64,000 nt of DNA from positions 17,401,035 to 17,465,034 of the forward strand of contig CM076667.1 in the NCBI GenBank assembly GCA_038496675.1. The letters run 5' to 3'. Shown here piece after piece: positions 36,713 through 47,055 of this stretch. Under the pieces are notes generated by a model. The model did not search any database. It worked only from the letters and a program-made list of their open reading frames with translations, and was not told the DNA's origin. Origin of the DNA: Rachycentron canadum. Its lineage: Eukaryota > Chordata > Actinopteri > Carangiformes > Rachycentridae. The translations under genes and the position numbers were made by a program. The stretch's first letter is position 1. The number at the start of each line of letters is the position of its first letter.

Positions 36713-39158
36713 ATTGGAAGAACATTGGAAGATTCATGAAAGCATTATACGCCTTTGCCTCATCACATCTCGATCACTGTGATAACGTCTGTGATAACCG
36801 CAATCCATCTACTCATCAGCTCAGCAGTGCATCATCCCCAGTTCTTGGTCCAGCCATCACCAGATCGCTGTTTCAGCTGCTGTGGTAGATCATGTTGTCA
36901 AGCCACTCTTTAGCTTTGACTGTCTTTGTCTTCCTGCGCTGCCACAGGATCATTTGCATGCCTGCATGTTTTCCTGTTCATGCTGCTTGTCATTACTACG
37001 CTATGCTGCTACCCCAGCCACCAGCGTCCAGCTTTCAGGGCTGACCTCTTTCTTTGTCTTCCGTAATCCTCACCTCCATCCACCTCTGCTCACTAGACTT
37101 GTTTATAACCTCTCACGTAGCCTCAGCGTCTAGCCTCTCGGCTGACATTATCATACCAATATCATCATAAATGAGAGAAATTATGACCAAATCTATGGAA
37201 AGGAGACCAAAATAACCTGTATTAAACTTTCAAAGTGGGCTCCAGAGAGTTGAATCCTTAGCAAGAGCTTTTTTTTTTTTTTTGCTATGCTAAAAGCTCC
37301 CTGGGTCTTTCATAGGGCAGGCCAGGCTTATCGAAAGTTGAGCATTTAGCAGAGTGACTTGATCTTTGCTACGTCTTCGCACTTGGTTTGAACTGAGGCA
37401 TCTGAACGGAGCCACCGCTTTGCAGACAGTGCAAAGAGTCTGACTTCTCTCGCCTTCTTTTTTTCTCTTCTTTATTCTCTCCCTGTTTTTGTTTGTTCTG
37501 TCCCTATCACTCCTATAAATACCTCTTGGTCACTACCAAGAGGCAGCCTGATGTGCGGAGTGCAGGCAGCAGGAACAGCAGGGAGTCCTAGACAGGATCT
37601 CTTCTGCAGGCCTCTCCCTAATGGGAAGACAGAATGATCACAAAAGGCACAGAAAGAGAAACTGTGTAGGATAGTAGCTCACTGTCTCTTTCTCTAATGG
37701 GCTGATGCATGCCAGGCAAATGAGCATGCCCTGACTGGCCAGGGTCCAGTTCCTCCACTGCCACTGGAATGATCACGCTCATTATCTTATTTTGCTCCTG
37801 GGTCGACATGAACAACACAATCCATGCTTTTTGCCAGCACCGGGTTAACAAAGACGGTTTTCCCTGCGCCTAACCCTTTTTATTTCTCTCTGGGGATTCG
37901 ATGCCATCTGGTATTGTCGGTAGCAGTGAAATGGTGGGGAGCGGGCGGTATCAAAGGGGCCTGTCCAGCAGTTGATCAAGGGAGAAATCCAGCAGGTGTC
38001 TGGCTGCCTGTCTCAGGAGTAACATGGCTGGAAGCTAGGGATCCACTCAGGAGGGGTGAGACGATCATCATCTCTAGTTGGAGCCTTGTACAATATGTGG
38101 ATTTTTTTTTTTTTTTTTCTGTCTCTCTGTGAGTAATGTTGTTATTGATGTATTGGGAGAGAAGAAGGGGAAGAAGAAACTTTTGTATTGGGTTTTAGAT
38201 GTGGGCATATTTCCCCTGTGTAGACTTTCATATCCATTACCTGAAGTGCCTGGCAGTGAGTGCCACAAATGGAGATACCTGTCACTCTTTATCATAACTC
38301 TGACATTCAGTATTAAAAATACATTCAAGCATGATTGAATGTTTGATGGTGTTATTCTATGACTGATCTAAGTGTCTGGTGGCTGCATATCATTTGAGGG
38401 CTGGTGGATTTGTAGAGGCAAATGTAAAACGTTACCCCTGCCAACTGGATACTTGGGAGGATTCTGTTTATCTTTTTTTTTTTTTTTTTTTTTTTTTCCT
38501 CAACAGCACTGCTGTATTCTTACAAACAAGGCAATTTGACTTGTGTGTCATATTACTGTTGGCAAAGAAAAGGTGTGAGACATGAGTCCGAATGTAGTGT
38601 GAATCACACATCTTTGTCCAGTAGCCTCACATTAAGCTCAATAGTTCTCTTCCATTATCTTTGCATCTAGCTCTCTGATAATAGACTCCTGGGGCTGAAC
38701 CTTTCATGAATGCTCACCCTACAGCCCTCCATAGCAAACAAGTGTGCATAGAATATCAGAAAATAAAGTGCTGATGGCCACTGACAAAGAATCAGATACA
38801 AGACATCAGTCATCCAGCACTTAATCCCAATTGTGATCTGCTGTATAAATTAAATATGCTGGAAAATGGCTGCAGCCCTTTTAGAAATGTCTGCTGTCAG
38901 GGAGATGGAGTTTTCTGGGGGGAGAGGCAGAAACCTCTCTGGGGATTTAGCTCAGTTTCCAGTGTCCAGATCAAATGAAAAATGAATCATTCTGCAGAGG
39001 AAAGAATATGATGCATGACTAAAGGGGATGAGAAAGCTGGTGGTGGGGTGGTGGGGATTTCAGGATGGCCAGAGGGGAGGTACTGTAAAGTAAACTGTAA
39101 CTATTGGAGGATGGAGATGGACCACCATCTACAGAGTGGTAGAGGCTCTTAAAGGAGG
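36713..39158. other. Unassigned non-coding DNA
   Basis: No gene supported. The frame at 36882-37133 is Leu/Ser/Pro-rich and unrecognised. T tracts lie at 37269-37283, 38102-38118 and 38473-38497. A GGTGG-rich run lies near 39040-39055. Confidence 0.45.
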
Positions 39159-39160
39159 TA

Positions 39161-39382
39161 CAGTGGCTTCCAAAAGTATTTATACCCCATGAACTTTTCC
39201 ACATTTTGTCACGTTACGACCACAAACATAAATATATTTTTATTGGAACTTTGTGAAAGACCAACACAAAGTGGCACACACTGAAAAGTGCGGTGTGCAA
39301 AAGTATTTAGCCCCCCAGAGTCAATACTTGTGTGAAACCAGATTTTTTTTTTTTTTTTTGCTGTAATTGCAGCAAAGGTGGT
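39161..39382 (+). mobile_element. Tc1/mariner-like transposon end, truncated
   Basis: The element starts CAGTGGCTTCCAAAAGTATT directly after a TA dinucleotide (39159-39160), the usual Tc1/mariner target site. It continues with ACTTTTCCACATTTTGTCAC, GTTACGACCACAAAC, a GAAAGACCAACACAAAGTGG block and GTGTGCAAAAGTATTTAGCC, then GAGTCAATACTTG and GCTGTAATTGCAGC. All follow in order the terminal region of a widespread fish Tc1-like family. No transposase frame remains and I do not find the opposite inverted repeat, so this is a dead, internally deleted fragment. A 17-T tract (39343-39359) interrupts it. Confidence 0.8.
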
Positions 39383-41774
39383 GTGTGTGTATATATTTGT
39401 AATCTGAATGCAATGATGGCCCTTCACAAGACTAGAAAGCAAACTGTTAGCATTAGCATTAGCATTAACAGCTTACTAACACTATGTGGGAATAACAAAA
39501 CTGAGAATGTAATGTAAAACTGAAACCTGATTCATAAGAGCCTTTTCCAAGTGTATTATATCTATAACACATTTTCAATTCTATAAGAAGTGTATATGAA
39601 GATAAATTCAAATTGCAATTTAAATATTCCACATAAAGGAATGATATATGAGGAAATTGAAAGGAACATTTCTCCTTTAACTTAAAAATCTGCTTACTGA
39701 TGTTTCTGAAGCAGTTTATCAAATAGATTGAATTCCTTTTGTGTAAAGAACTGTAATTAAAAGTATTGTTTAGGGCAGAACATGAGACGTGCATTGCATT
39801 GATAAAATATACATATATACAGACTTCTAGAGCGTAACTTTATGCATGCTGTATGTGGTGACAGCATCATATTCACACTTTAACTATGTAATAAGGATCC
39901 TAACATATGTAGGCCGATGGCTAGAGTGACTTTCTTTCAGACAAGACGCTAACATAACATGACATGCATGTCTGAATGGTGGTAAATGCACCAGATCCTA
40001 CTTAAATACTAAAGAGAGATGCTCGCTCTGATACTATAGTAATGTTACATCAATATTTAAAACTTTTAATGGATTATTTTATGGTATTCTGGCAGGGTGC
40101 CCGGATCACATTTGTTCTTGGGCTTTTATTGCAAAGGTCTTAAGTCTCTGTCCCTCTGATTTCAGTCGGTCATGGTCCCAATCTGCAGTCAATGTGTATG
40201 GTGATTTATTTTTTTCAATTTAAAAGTAAGGATTTAGTTTGGCTGCAATGTGGGCATAAAGTAAAACATGTATGAAGCTTCCTGTACAGCCTGAATTATG
40301 ATTCATTAATCACCTTTATGAAAAACAGCTGGAGCTTCTAGACCCGCTGGGGTTGACTCAAAACACAAAATAATTCACTTGACCCTCTGAGTTATTAATG
40401 CGAATTTTAGCCACGCATCATTTATGATTCGCAGTAACTGTCTTCCTGACAAGGTCAGGAGATGTTGTCCTGTGTACAGCTCCAGGTACGCTGCCATTAT
40501 AATGACCACACTTGAACATGGATGATGTTGTTGCCTCCTCTGCCTCTGCCAGCAGCTGGAATAATGAGCCGCTGATGAGTCACACCGTGACAGCAGTGCA
40601 ACTCAATTACCCAGCAACAACAAACACAGACGCGAAGAAGTGCAGTTTGATGATCCCGAGGAGAAACAAAGCATCTTGTTTGGCTGTCTAGTAGCTCTGA
40701 GAAAGCCGCCTTCCCCATTCACTTCATATGAATACAAATTTGTAGGGTTAAATGACTCACTCATGTCGGGCTTTCACCTCTGTGTCTCAACATGAGCGCG
40801 GAACAAAGAGGGTACGTTAAGCAGGTGCCTTTTTTTTTTTTTTTATGTACAGGATGTCAGCACTACCTGAGGAATCTGACATCCAATCAACCACACAACA
40901 AATACACAAAACGCAATACAGGACTGTTTGTAATTTGCTGAAATATTACAGAGCTAGTGAAGTTAAAAAAATAAAATAGGTAAAAGCAAACTTTGTGTTC
41001 CTGTCAAAACAAACTACTACTGCATTTGCGAGTAAATAAGCCCAGTTCATCCATTATTAACTGTGACTAGTAGAGGGATATTTTTCATGTGGTCATCACT
41101 GACTGGTCAAATAAAATATTTTCAAACTAGATTAGAAAAAAATCATTTCTGTTGGTCTGTTGTGATGAAAACTGACTGCTGGAGATAAACACTGCTTTTC
41201 CAATGAAGATATATTCAGTGAAGATCCTTAATCCCTTGGTTGGTTGCATAACATGAACAGCCCTATTTCACTTGCAAAACCTCCAGTCCAGTTGCAGAAT
41301 AAAGAACAGTCTTAATGACTCCTATAAGAGTGTGGGAGTCTATTTTTTTTTTTTTCCTGAATTACATTCTTCACATTTGAGGATGTGCAACAGATGTACA
41401 ACACTTGAATAAATCACTAAAACTTACAGTGTGTTCATTTTTTGTGTCTAGATATTTAGTGTGAAGAAGAACCCAGCCATTATATCAGTATGTATTTATC
41501 AAGCATTGTATCCTAAAAATATTAAGCAACCGTAGGTAAGTGTTTGCTCTACTCGGGGGGGATTCCACAATTTTGAGACTTGTCTGCAGGGATTTGCTCT
41601 TATTCAGCGATAAGGGCTAGTGTGCCAACAGCATCCCCAAAGGCGTTGGATGGGAGTGAGGTTAGCACTCCGTGCGGGCCAGTTGACTTCCTCTGCACTA
41701 AAGAGCTGAAACCATTTGAATAAGGAGCTCACTTTGTGACTTTGGCCTTCCTTCAGCCAAAGTCTCAAAAGAAG
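39383..41774. other. Unassigned non-coding DNA
   Basis: No gene seen. A TTAGCA hexamer repeat lies at 39446-39469 and T tracts at 40830-40844 and 41343-41355. The minus-strand frame 39465-39794 is unrecognised and AT-driven. Confidence 0.5.
39446..39469 (+). repeat. TTAGCA hexamer repeat
   Basis: About four tandem units of TTAGCA, ending in TTAAC. Confidence 0.9.
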
Positions 41775-41985
41775 CTATTTGTAAGTTTTGCTAATGCTAC
41801 ACAGCCAATGTTGGCATGAACAGCTGTTTAACAGCGAAGAAGAACAGTTGTGAGTTCAGCATCACATCATGATTCCTTTTCTCATCAAGATCTCTCTCCA
41901 GTTGTCTGTCTCTATTTCTGTCACTTTAGTTTAAGGTAGCTCGGTCGGACCACCTCATCTCTTTCCGGTACAGAGTCACTGTAGC
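41775..41985 (-). repeat. Interspersed teleost repeat, copy C
   Basis: Minus-orientation copy. Reverse-complementing 41781-41830 gives AAACAGCTGTTCATGCCAAC, ATTGGCTGTGTAGC and AAAACTTAC, matching the core of copies A, B and D. 41969-41985 is the exact reverse complement of 6767-6783 in copy B. The interior (AGACAACTGGAGAGAGATCT on the minus strand) is the better-preserved middle of this repeat family as I remember it. Confidence 0.75.
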
Positions 41986-42029
41986 ATCCAATAAATGGTG
42001 GTGTTAAGAGGGCGTATTATAACTTCTTG

Positions 42030-42130
42030 TCTTGTAAATGAAACAATAGCTCAAGCACTTGGCAAGACTGGTAAGTACACAGCTAACGCTAATGTTTGCT
42101 ATGTAGTAATAACAAAACTTACAGGCAGCT
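42030..42130 (+). repeat. Interspersed teleost repeat, copy D
   Basis: It carries the same core in plus orientation: AGACTGGTAAGTACACAGC, a CTAACGCTAATGTTTGC block and TATGTAGTAATAACAAAAC. It sits head-to-head with copy C about 45 bp away, with the two cores about 235 bp apart in opposite orientation. Confidence 0.7.
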
Positions 42131-44810
42131 CCTTTCCAAAACGAATTAGGACTTCTTGCACTAATTTCACCTTGCCTAAACATCCTCATCCAGAAAAGTC
42201 TAAAACACTGACTCGCATAATCATTGCAAACGAACCAATACACAAATGCGCTTTCTGGTTATTTCCCATTGAACACGGCAAGGGTGGCTCTCATACAAAA
42301 AGAAAGCATGGTGGGTGTTGATTAATACAGGGCATCAAATTCAAGTTGGCAGCCCCAGAAAAATAAACAGTCCTCACTTTAATTAACTCTGCAGAAGAAA
42401 GAGTATGACTAAGTCAATATTTATCACGTCTAGCGATGGAGGCCCACGCTGGCTTCCCCCACTAGACCCAGTGCTAATTACCTGGAGGCCAACAGGAGCT
42501 CTGCTCAGAAATGATGAGATGTACGCTGGATCGTTTCTTAAATTTCCCCCAAGTGCCAGAGGTAACACAAAGCAATCACATTAGGGAAAACACAAATGTG
42601 CGCATGCACACACACACGTGCACACACATGGACACACACTTTTTTTTTCTCCTTCTTTTTTTTTGTAATTGGCTCCAAAATATGGACAGATGAAGAGATG
42701 CATGATTAAAGACAAAAATAGTTTGTGTTGCAACAAACAGAGGCAGTGTAGCTGCACAAGACAGCTTCCTGTTTCCACCCGATGAGAGGGGGATTTGCAG
42801 ACTTGATTTAGGAGCAACACCTCTAATTGTTTGACAAAAAATGATATGTACACAAAAGGTTTAGAGAAAATCCTGTTTCACCTTGTTGCTTCACTCATAG
42901 CTGCATGCAGATGACATAGCTGATACCAAGAATGTATACATGGAAATCAAAGGGGGGGGGGGGGGGGTTGCACTGTATACTATGACAAAACTGTGCATAT
43001 TTGCAGGTGGATAAGAGACCAAAAAGAGAAAATCATTCATCTGCCAAGCCTCAAGTTTGCAGGGTCACAGCAAGCTTGCTGTGAGGGCAATAAACCAAAA
43101 AGATATCATATTCCCTTTTCACAGCATGAGGACCGGCCTTATCCACTACTGGGGGGGAAAAATACGTCTTTGAGGGAACAATTTTAATTAACTTCCCATT
43201 TAAACGTTTTGTGTTTGGTATCTTTTCCCCCTCCCTTGCCCCCTCTCACCACCTCTCTCACCATTTTCTTCTTCCTCCCTTTCCCTCTGATATGAAATGG
43301 TTTCAGGCACAATTTGCTTGGTGTAATTGTCTCCAAAATGGCGCTATGAAGGTCGAAACTGAGTAAGGGTCATTTGAATAATTTGATTATGGCACGTTTT
43401 TGTTTTTTTTTTTTGTTTTTTTTTTTTCTTTAACCTGCAAAGCTCTTAATCCTGTGGCGGCCAGGGAATGTTAATAAGTCACCTGCCTTGTTGTCCTCAC
43501 CGATAAGAGAGAGACAGGGAGGAAACATTTTTTGGCTCTCATTTTGTTTGGTAGGGAAAAAAAGAAACTATAACACAGCTGATAGACACCCCCACCCCCC
43601 ACCCCCACCACCACAACTCTAACGCAGCACTGAGCACTTTAGGGTATTATTTCCAACCAAATCGTAATGGCCCCCAGCTGTTTCACATATGTACAGCGAT
43701 AACTCATGAGCAATTAATGAGACAATGTGACCCCACCAGATAGAATAGGACTTCACTCTCATCAGTTATCTGCTTCCTAGCGCTGTTCAAAGAGCCAAAA
43801 TGGAGCTTATATCTCACACTGGGGTATCCAGCTTATACTCTTGAACATATCAGGGCCTTGAAATGCAGGAAGTACCTAGAAAAAGGGGGAAAAAAATGCT
43901 TTTCAGTGGGAAATTGCGTTTTTGGTAAAGGCAGTAAGTGCACTCCTTCAAGAAGTAAAATTGGGGCAAGACCATTTTTAAGGAGAAGATAGGCCTATTG
44001 AATATCACTGAGGAAGTGTGTTAGCCAATCTGAGCTGTTGGAGTGAAACCTTTTATTCATCTTTTTCTTTTTTTTTTTTCTCTTTGTTCTCAGCCTCCAA
44101 TTTTTCCTCTGTATTAACAATAATTGAAGAATCTCAGTCTTACCTCTGACATGGCTGGTTGTTTTCTTTTTCTTTTTTGAAAGATGTGTCATCCCAGATA
44201 AAATACTCTACTGTAAGAGCCCGAAACAGACAAAAACACTCCAGACTGCAGACGCAATTTTTTTTCTTTTTTCTTTTTTGTTGAAAGGCCTCAACTGATC
44301 GTCTTATACCGTGTAGTTATCAACAACCAAAGGTTCAGCTCTGCTCAGGGAACAAATGGACACCACACATTTTTTTTCTTTGTTTTTCAAAAGTCACAAT
44401 TTCATAAGTTTAGTAGGCAGCAGGATTTCACACTTTGTTAATTTGTATTCACTGTGAAGCTGAGAGACAGACCAGCAAAGGAATTTCTTGCTGAAATATT
44501 CATCAGAATCCCGCAGGGCTTGTACCACTGAGACGCCAGCATAACAGAGAAAGCAAATAACATCCAAACTAAATTCATTCAGGGTAAACATTTTGCCCTT
44601 CCAAACAAGTCACAATTACAGTGACTTAAGAGCTGCTTTCTCCTAGTGTCGATGATTTTTTTTTTTTTTCTTCTCCCCACCAGCAAAGAAACAGAAATCT
44701 TTTCTTTCTTTTCAATTAGAAATCAGCTTTTATGACAGCCTGGCGTGATGAAATGAATGTTAATGCCTGCTGCTAATGCAAACGCATACCGATAGTCTCA
44801 ACCCGTGCTT
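42131..44810. other. Unassigned non-coding DNA
   Basis: No gene seen. CA-rich sequence at about 42605-42640, a 16-G tract at 42952-42967, a pyrimidine tract at about 43219-43290, two 12-T runs at 43403-43427, C runs of 5, 6 and 5 at about 43589-43607 and a 14-T tract at 44656-44669. Confidence 0.5.
42952..42967 (+). repeat. Poly-G tract (16 G)
   Basis: Uninterrupted run of 16 G, the longest G homopolymer in the window. Such runs are error-prone in sequencing, so the length is approximate. Confidence 0.9.
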
Positions 44811-44814
44811 AAAG

Positions 44815-44965
44815 ATTCAAGACCGTATACTTTATTTTCATCTCGGCAAACTTACAAAGAAAATACACAGAGTGCTCAAGATAAAAAGACAATTATTCTA
44901 AGAGGATAGCGATGCTACACGACAGAGTCGAACTGTGGATGGATAAAATTTGCACTGTTTGTTTT
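44815..44965. repeat. Possible dispersed repeat end with TTTATT signal
   Basis: GATTCAAGACCGTATACTTT followed by ATTTTCATCTC resembles the fish repeat end that reads ATTCAAGACTTTATTGTCAT. A later GATAAAAAGAC and TTTGCACTGTTTG also fit this module. On the minus strand the same bases give an AATAAA at 44836-44831, so an alternative reading is the 3' end of a minus-strand transcript. Confidence 0.4.
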
Positions 44966-46113
44966 TTGCAGCTTTCTAGGATTCACTGACTCCCTGGCAG
45001 TGGTCACATTCAAGACGGGCATAGCGGGGACAGCTTGTGCTTAGGGGTTCGATCCTGTCACCGAGGAGCCTCTGTATCTCTCTGACATGTTGTAACATAA
45101 GTATTTGGGCTGTCTTTGCCTTCCTTTCTTTCCATAAGTAAGTCTGCGTAAACATACAGACGGCGCTCGCATAAGCAGGGACAGCTGGTGGGATGTTTAT
45201 CACAGTGTCTTTGTAGCTGTGCCGCCTCTGGGTTTTAGAGCTGCTCCAGTCCCGATCGAGCCAGGACCCTCCATCGCTGGAGGACAGGCAGTCTCCAAGT
45301 GGCTTCACTGGTTTCTGCTCACATCAGAATGGATGAATGCAAAGTACATTTATGAATATAGATGTGTTTACTCAGTCCTTTATTTATTTTTTATTTATTT
45401 TATTTATTTTTTTTTTTATGTCTGCATGCGAACTGTGACAGTGTGTGAACTAATGCAACTGTGGCTACATTCATGCTGCAATTGAAAGAGTTCCAGTTCT
45501 GGTGTGTAATGTCACCTGCGGCACAGATCTGATTTACAAGAAAAGCATAAAGATGCATGGAGACACATTTGTTTTCGGTTCTGATATGCACGTGTGGTGC
45601 AAAATTGGATCCTGAGGCATGCAAATCTGCCAGCATCTCCATGACAGTACATAAATCTTACATAATTAACCTGAGAAAAATGTCATGATTTTTGCACCCA
45701 TGGCAGCTCGGCTGTTAGTGTTAGCACGGATGCCCAGAAGACAAAAAACAATGGAAGGAAACCAAAAAAAAAAAGCCAAAATAATTGGTGTTTGGGGAGA
45801 AGCCTCGGTTCAGTCAGAACTCCAAAGCACAGGCACAACACAAACAAATGTGTTCTAAACAAGCATCAGGCAGGATGAAGACTACTTAAACATATGCCAT
45901 TAATTTTCCCTTTACCCCGTGTATCCCAGTAATTTGGGGTCTTTTCCTGGAGCTGATATCAAAGCACTGAAAATTACAATATATAACCAGGAAAGTTAAG
46001 GCAGGGGCTATTTAAAAGCACATTAAGAATCAGCTAAAGCCATTCAGCCCTAACAACTTAGACAAATTTAAACCATCTGCAGGAAAAATTGCAAGGTTTT
46101 GCGTCTGCTTGAG

Positions 46114-46146
46114 CGCCGGGTCCTGCAGATCTCACAGGACCCGGTG
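46114..46146. other. Perfect inverted repeat / hairpin
   Basis: CCGGGTCCTG at 46116-46125 and its exact reverse complement CAGGACCCGG at 46135-46144 flank a 9-base loop. One G-T and one C-G pair extend the stem to 12. It is GC-rich within AT-rich surroundings. No U run or polyadenylation signal follows, and at 33 nt it is shorter than a microRNA precursor. Confidence 0.85.
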
Positions 46147-47030
46147 ACATAAAGAGTGATAAACATCTGTGCTGCGGGGACTTCTCATGCAGCACATTGA
46201 CATGATTATAATGAATGCTTAGCTGTAATCAATGACCAGCCCTGATGTGTGGGTGGCAGAGCCCCATGGGCCCCAGCAGTGTTGAAAAATGATCCCAGAT
46301 GTGACAGTATGGAATCTCATTTGTTTATTCTAATACTGGTATGAGTCGATGTCGTGGTCATATTCAGAGAAACTCTCCCTAAATGAATGCATAATTTGTC
46401 GAGGTGAATTTAGCCCTGCATTCAGCTCAGTGGATTGCTCAGCAGGTTGCTGGCAGTGTGCGTAGAAGTGTGAAACGGCGCTGCTGTCTAACATTAGCTC
46501 TAGCTGGCACACTCTCCCACAGTCATGCTGTTTAAACCACGTCTGTACTTCCTGGCAAACAGGAATATAAAAGCAGCATCTTGTATTTATTGTAAAGTAG
46601 CAAATACTTTTTCAACTAATGCTGTTACTTTCAAAACAATGCCACAAAGTTTTGTTGTAGTTTATATTTGATTAGTGTCTTATTTTCTGCCCTTAACAAA
46701 TGGACAGAAATGGTGCATAATTTTCATCTGGGTAGGATGACATTTGTGACATAATGGCCCCCATCTCTCACCAAATATTCTAAAATTGTATGATGAGGGG
46801 AAATTTTATACATATAACCCAAAGCAATGCAAGCAAGCTTAAAGAAATTTCCTGAGACTGAGATCAGCAGAAGATCTGGATCTTATTCTTTGTTCCTGAA
46901 TCTAGCCTTCAGTGTCACACTCTTTTAATTGGCTTGACAGCTGACAGATGTTTTCAGCTGGTTTTTACCCTTAATGTACTTTGGGGATTTTCTGAACAAG
47001 ACTTGAGCAACTCTCACCCATTCGGGTGCC

Positions 47031-47055
47031 TTTTTTTTTTTTTTTTTTTTTTTTT
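47031..47055 (+). repeat. Poly-T tract (25 T)
   Basis: Last long T tract of the asymmetric block that begins at 15345. Confidence 0.95.

Noticed and set aside
45036..45055. B-box-like GGTTCGATCC suggesting a tRNA gene
   Set aside because: The flanking bases do not form a T-arm stem and no acceptor or anticodon arms can be drawn.
46114..46146. MicroRNA precursor
   Set aside because: The whole hairpin is 33 nt with a 12-bp stem, too short for a Dicer substrate, and matches no microRNA I know.
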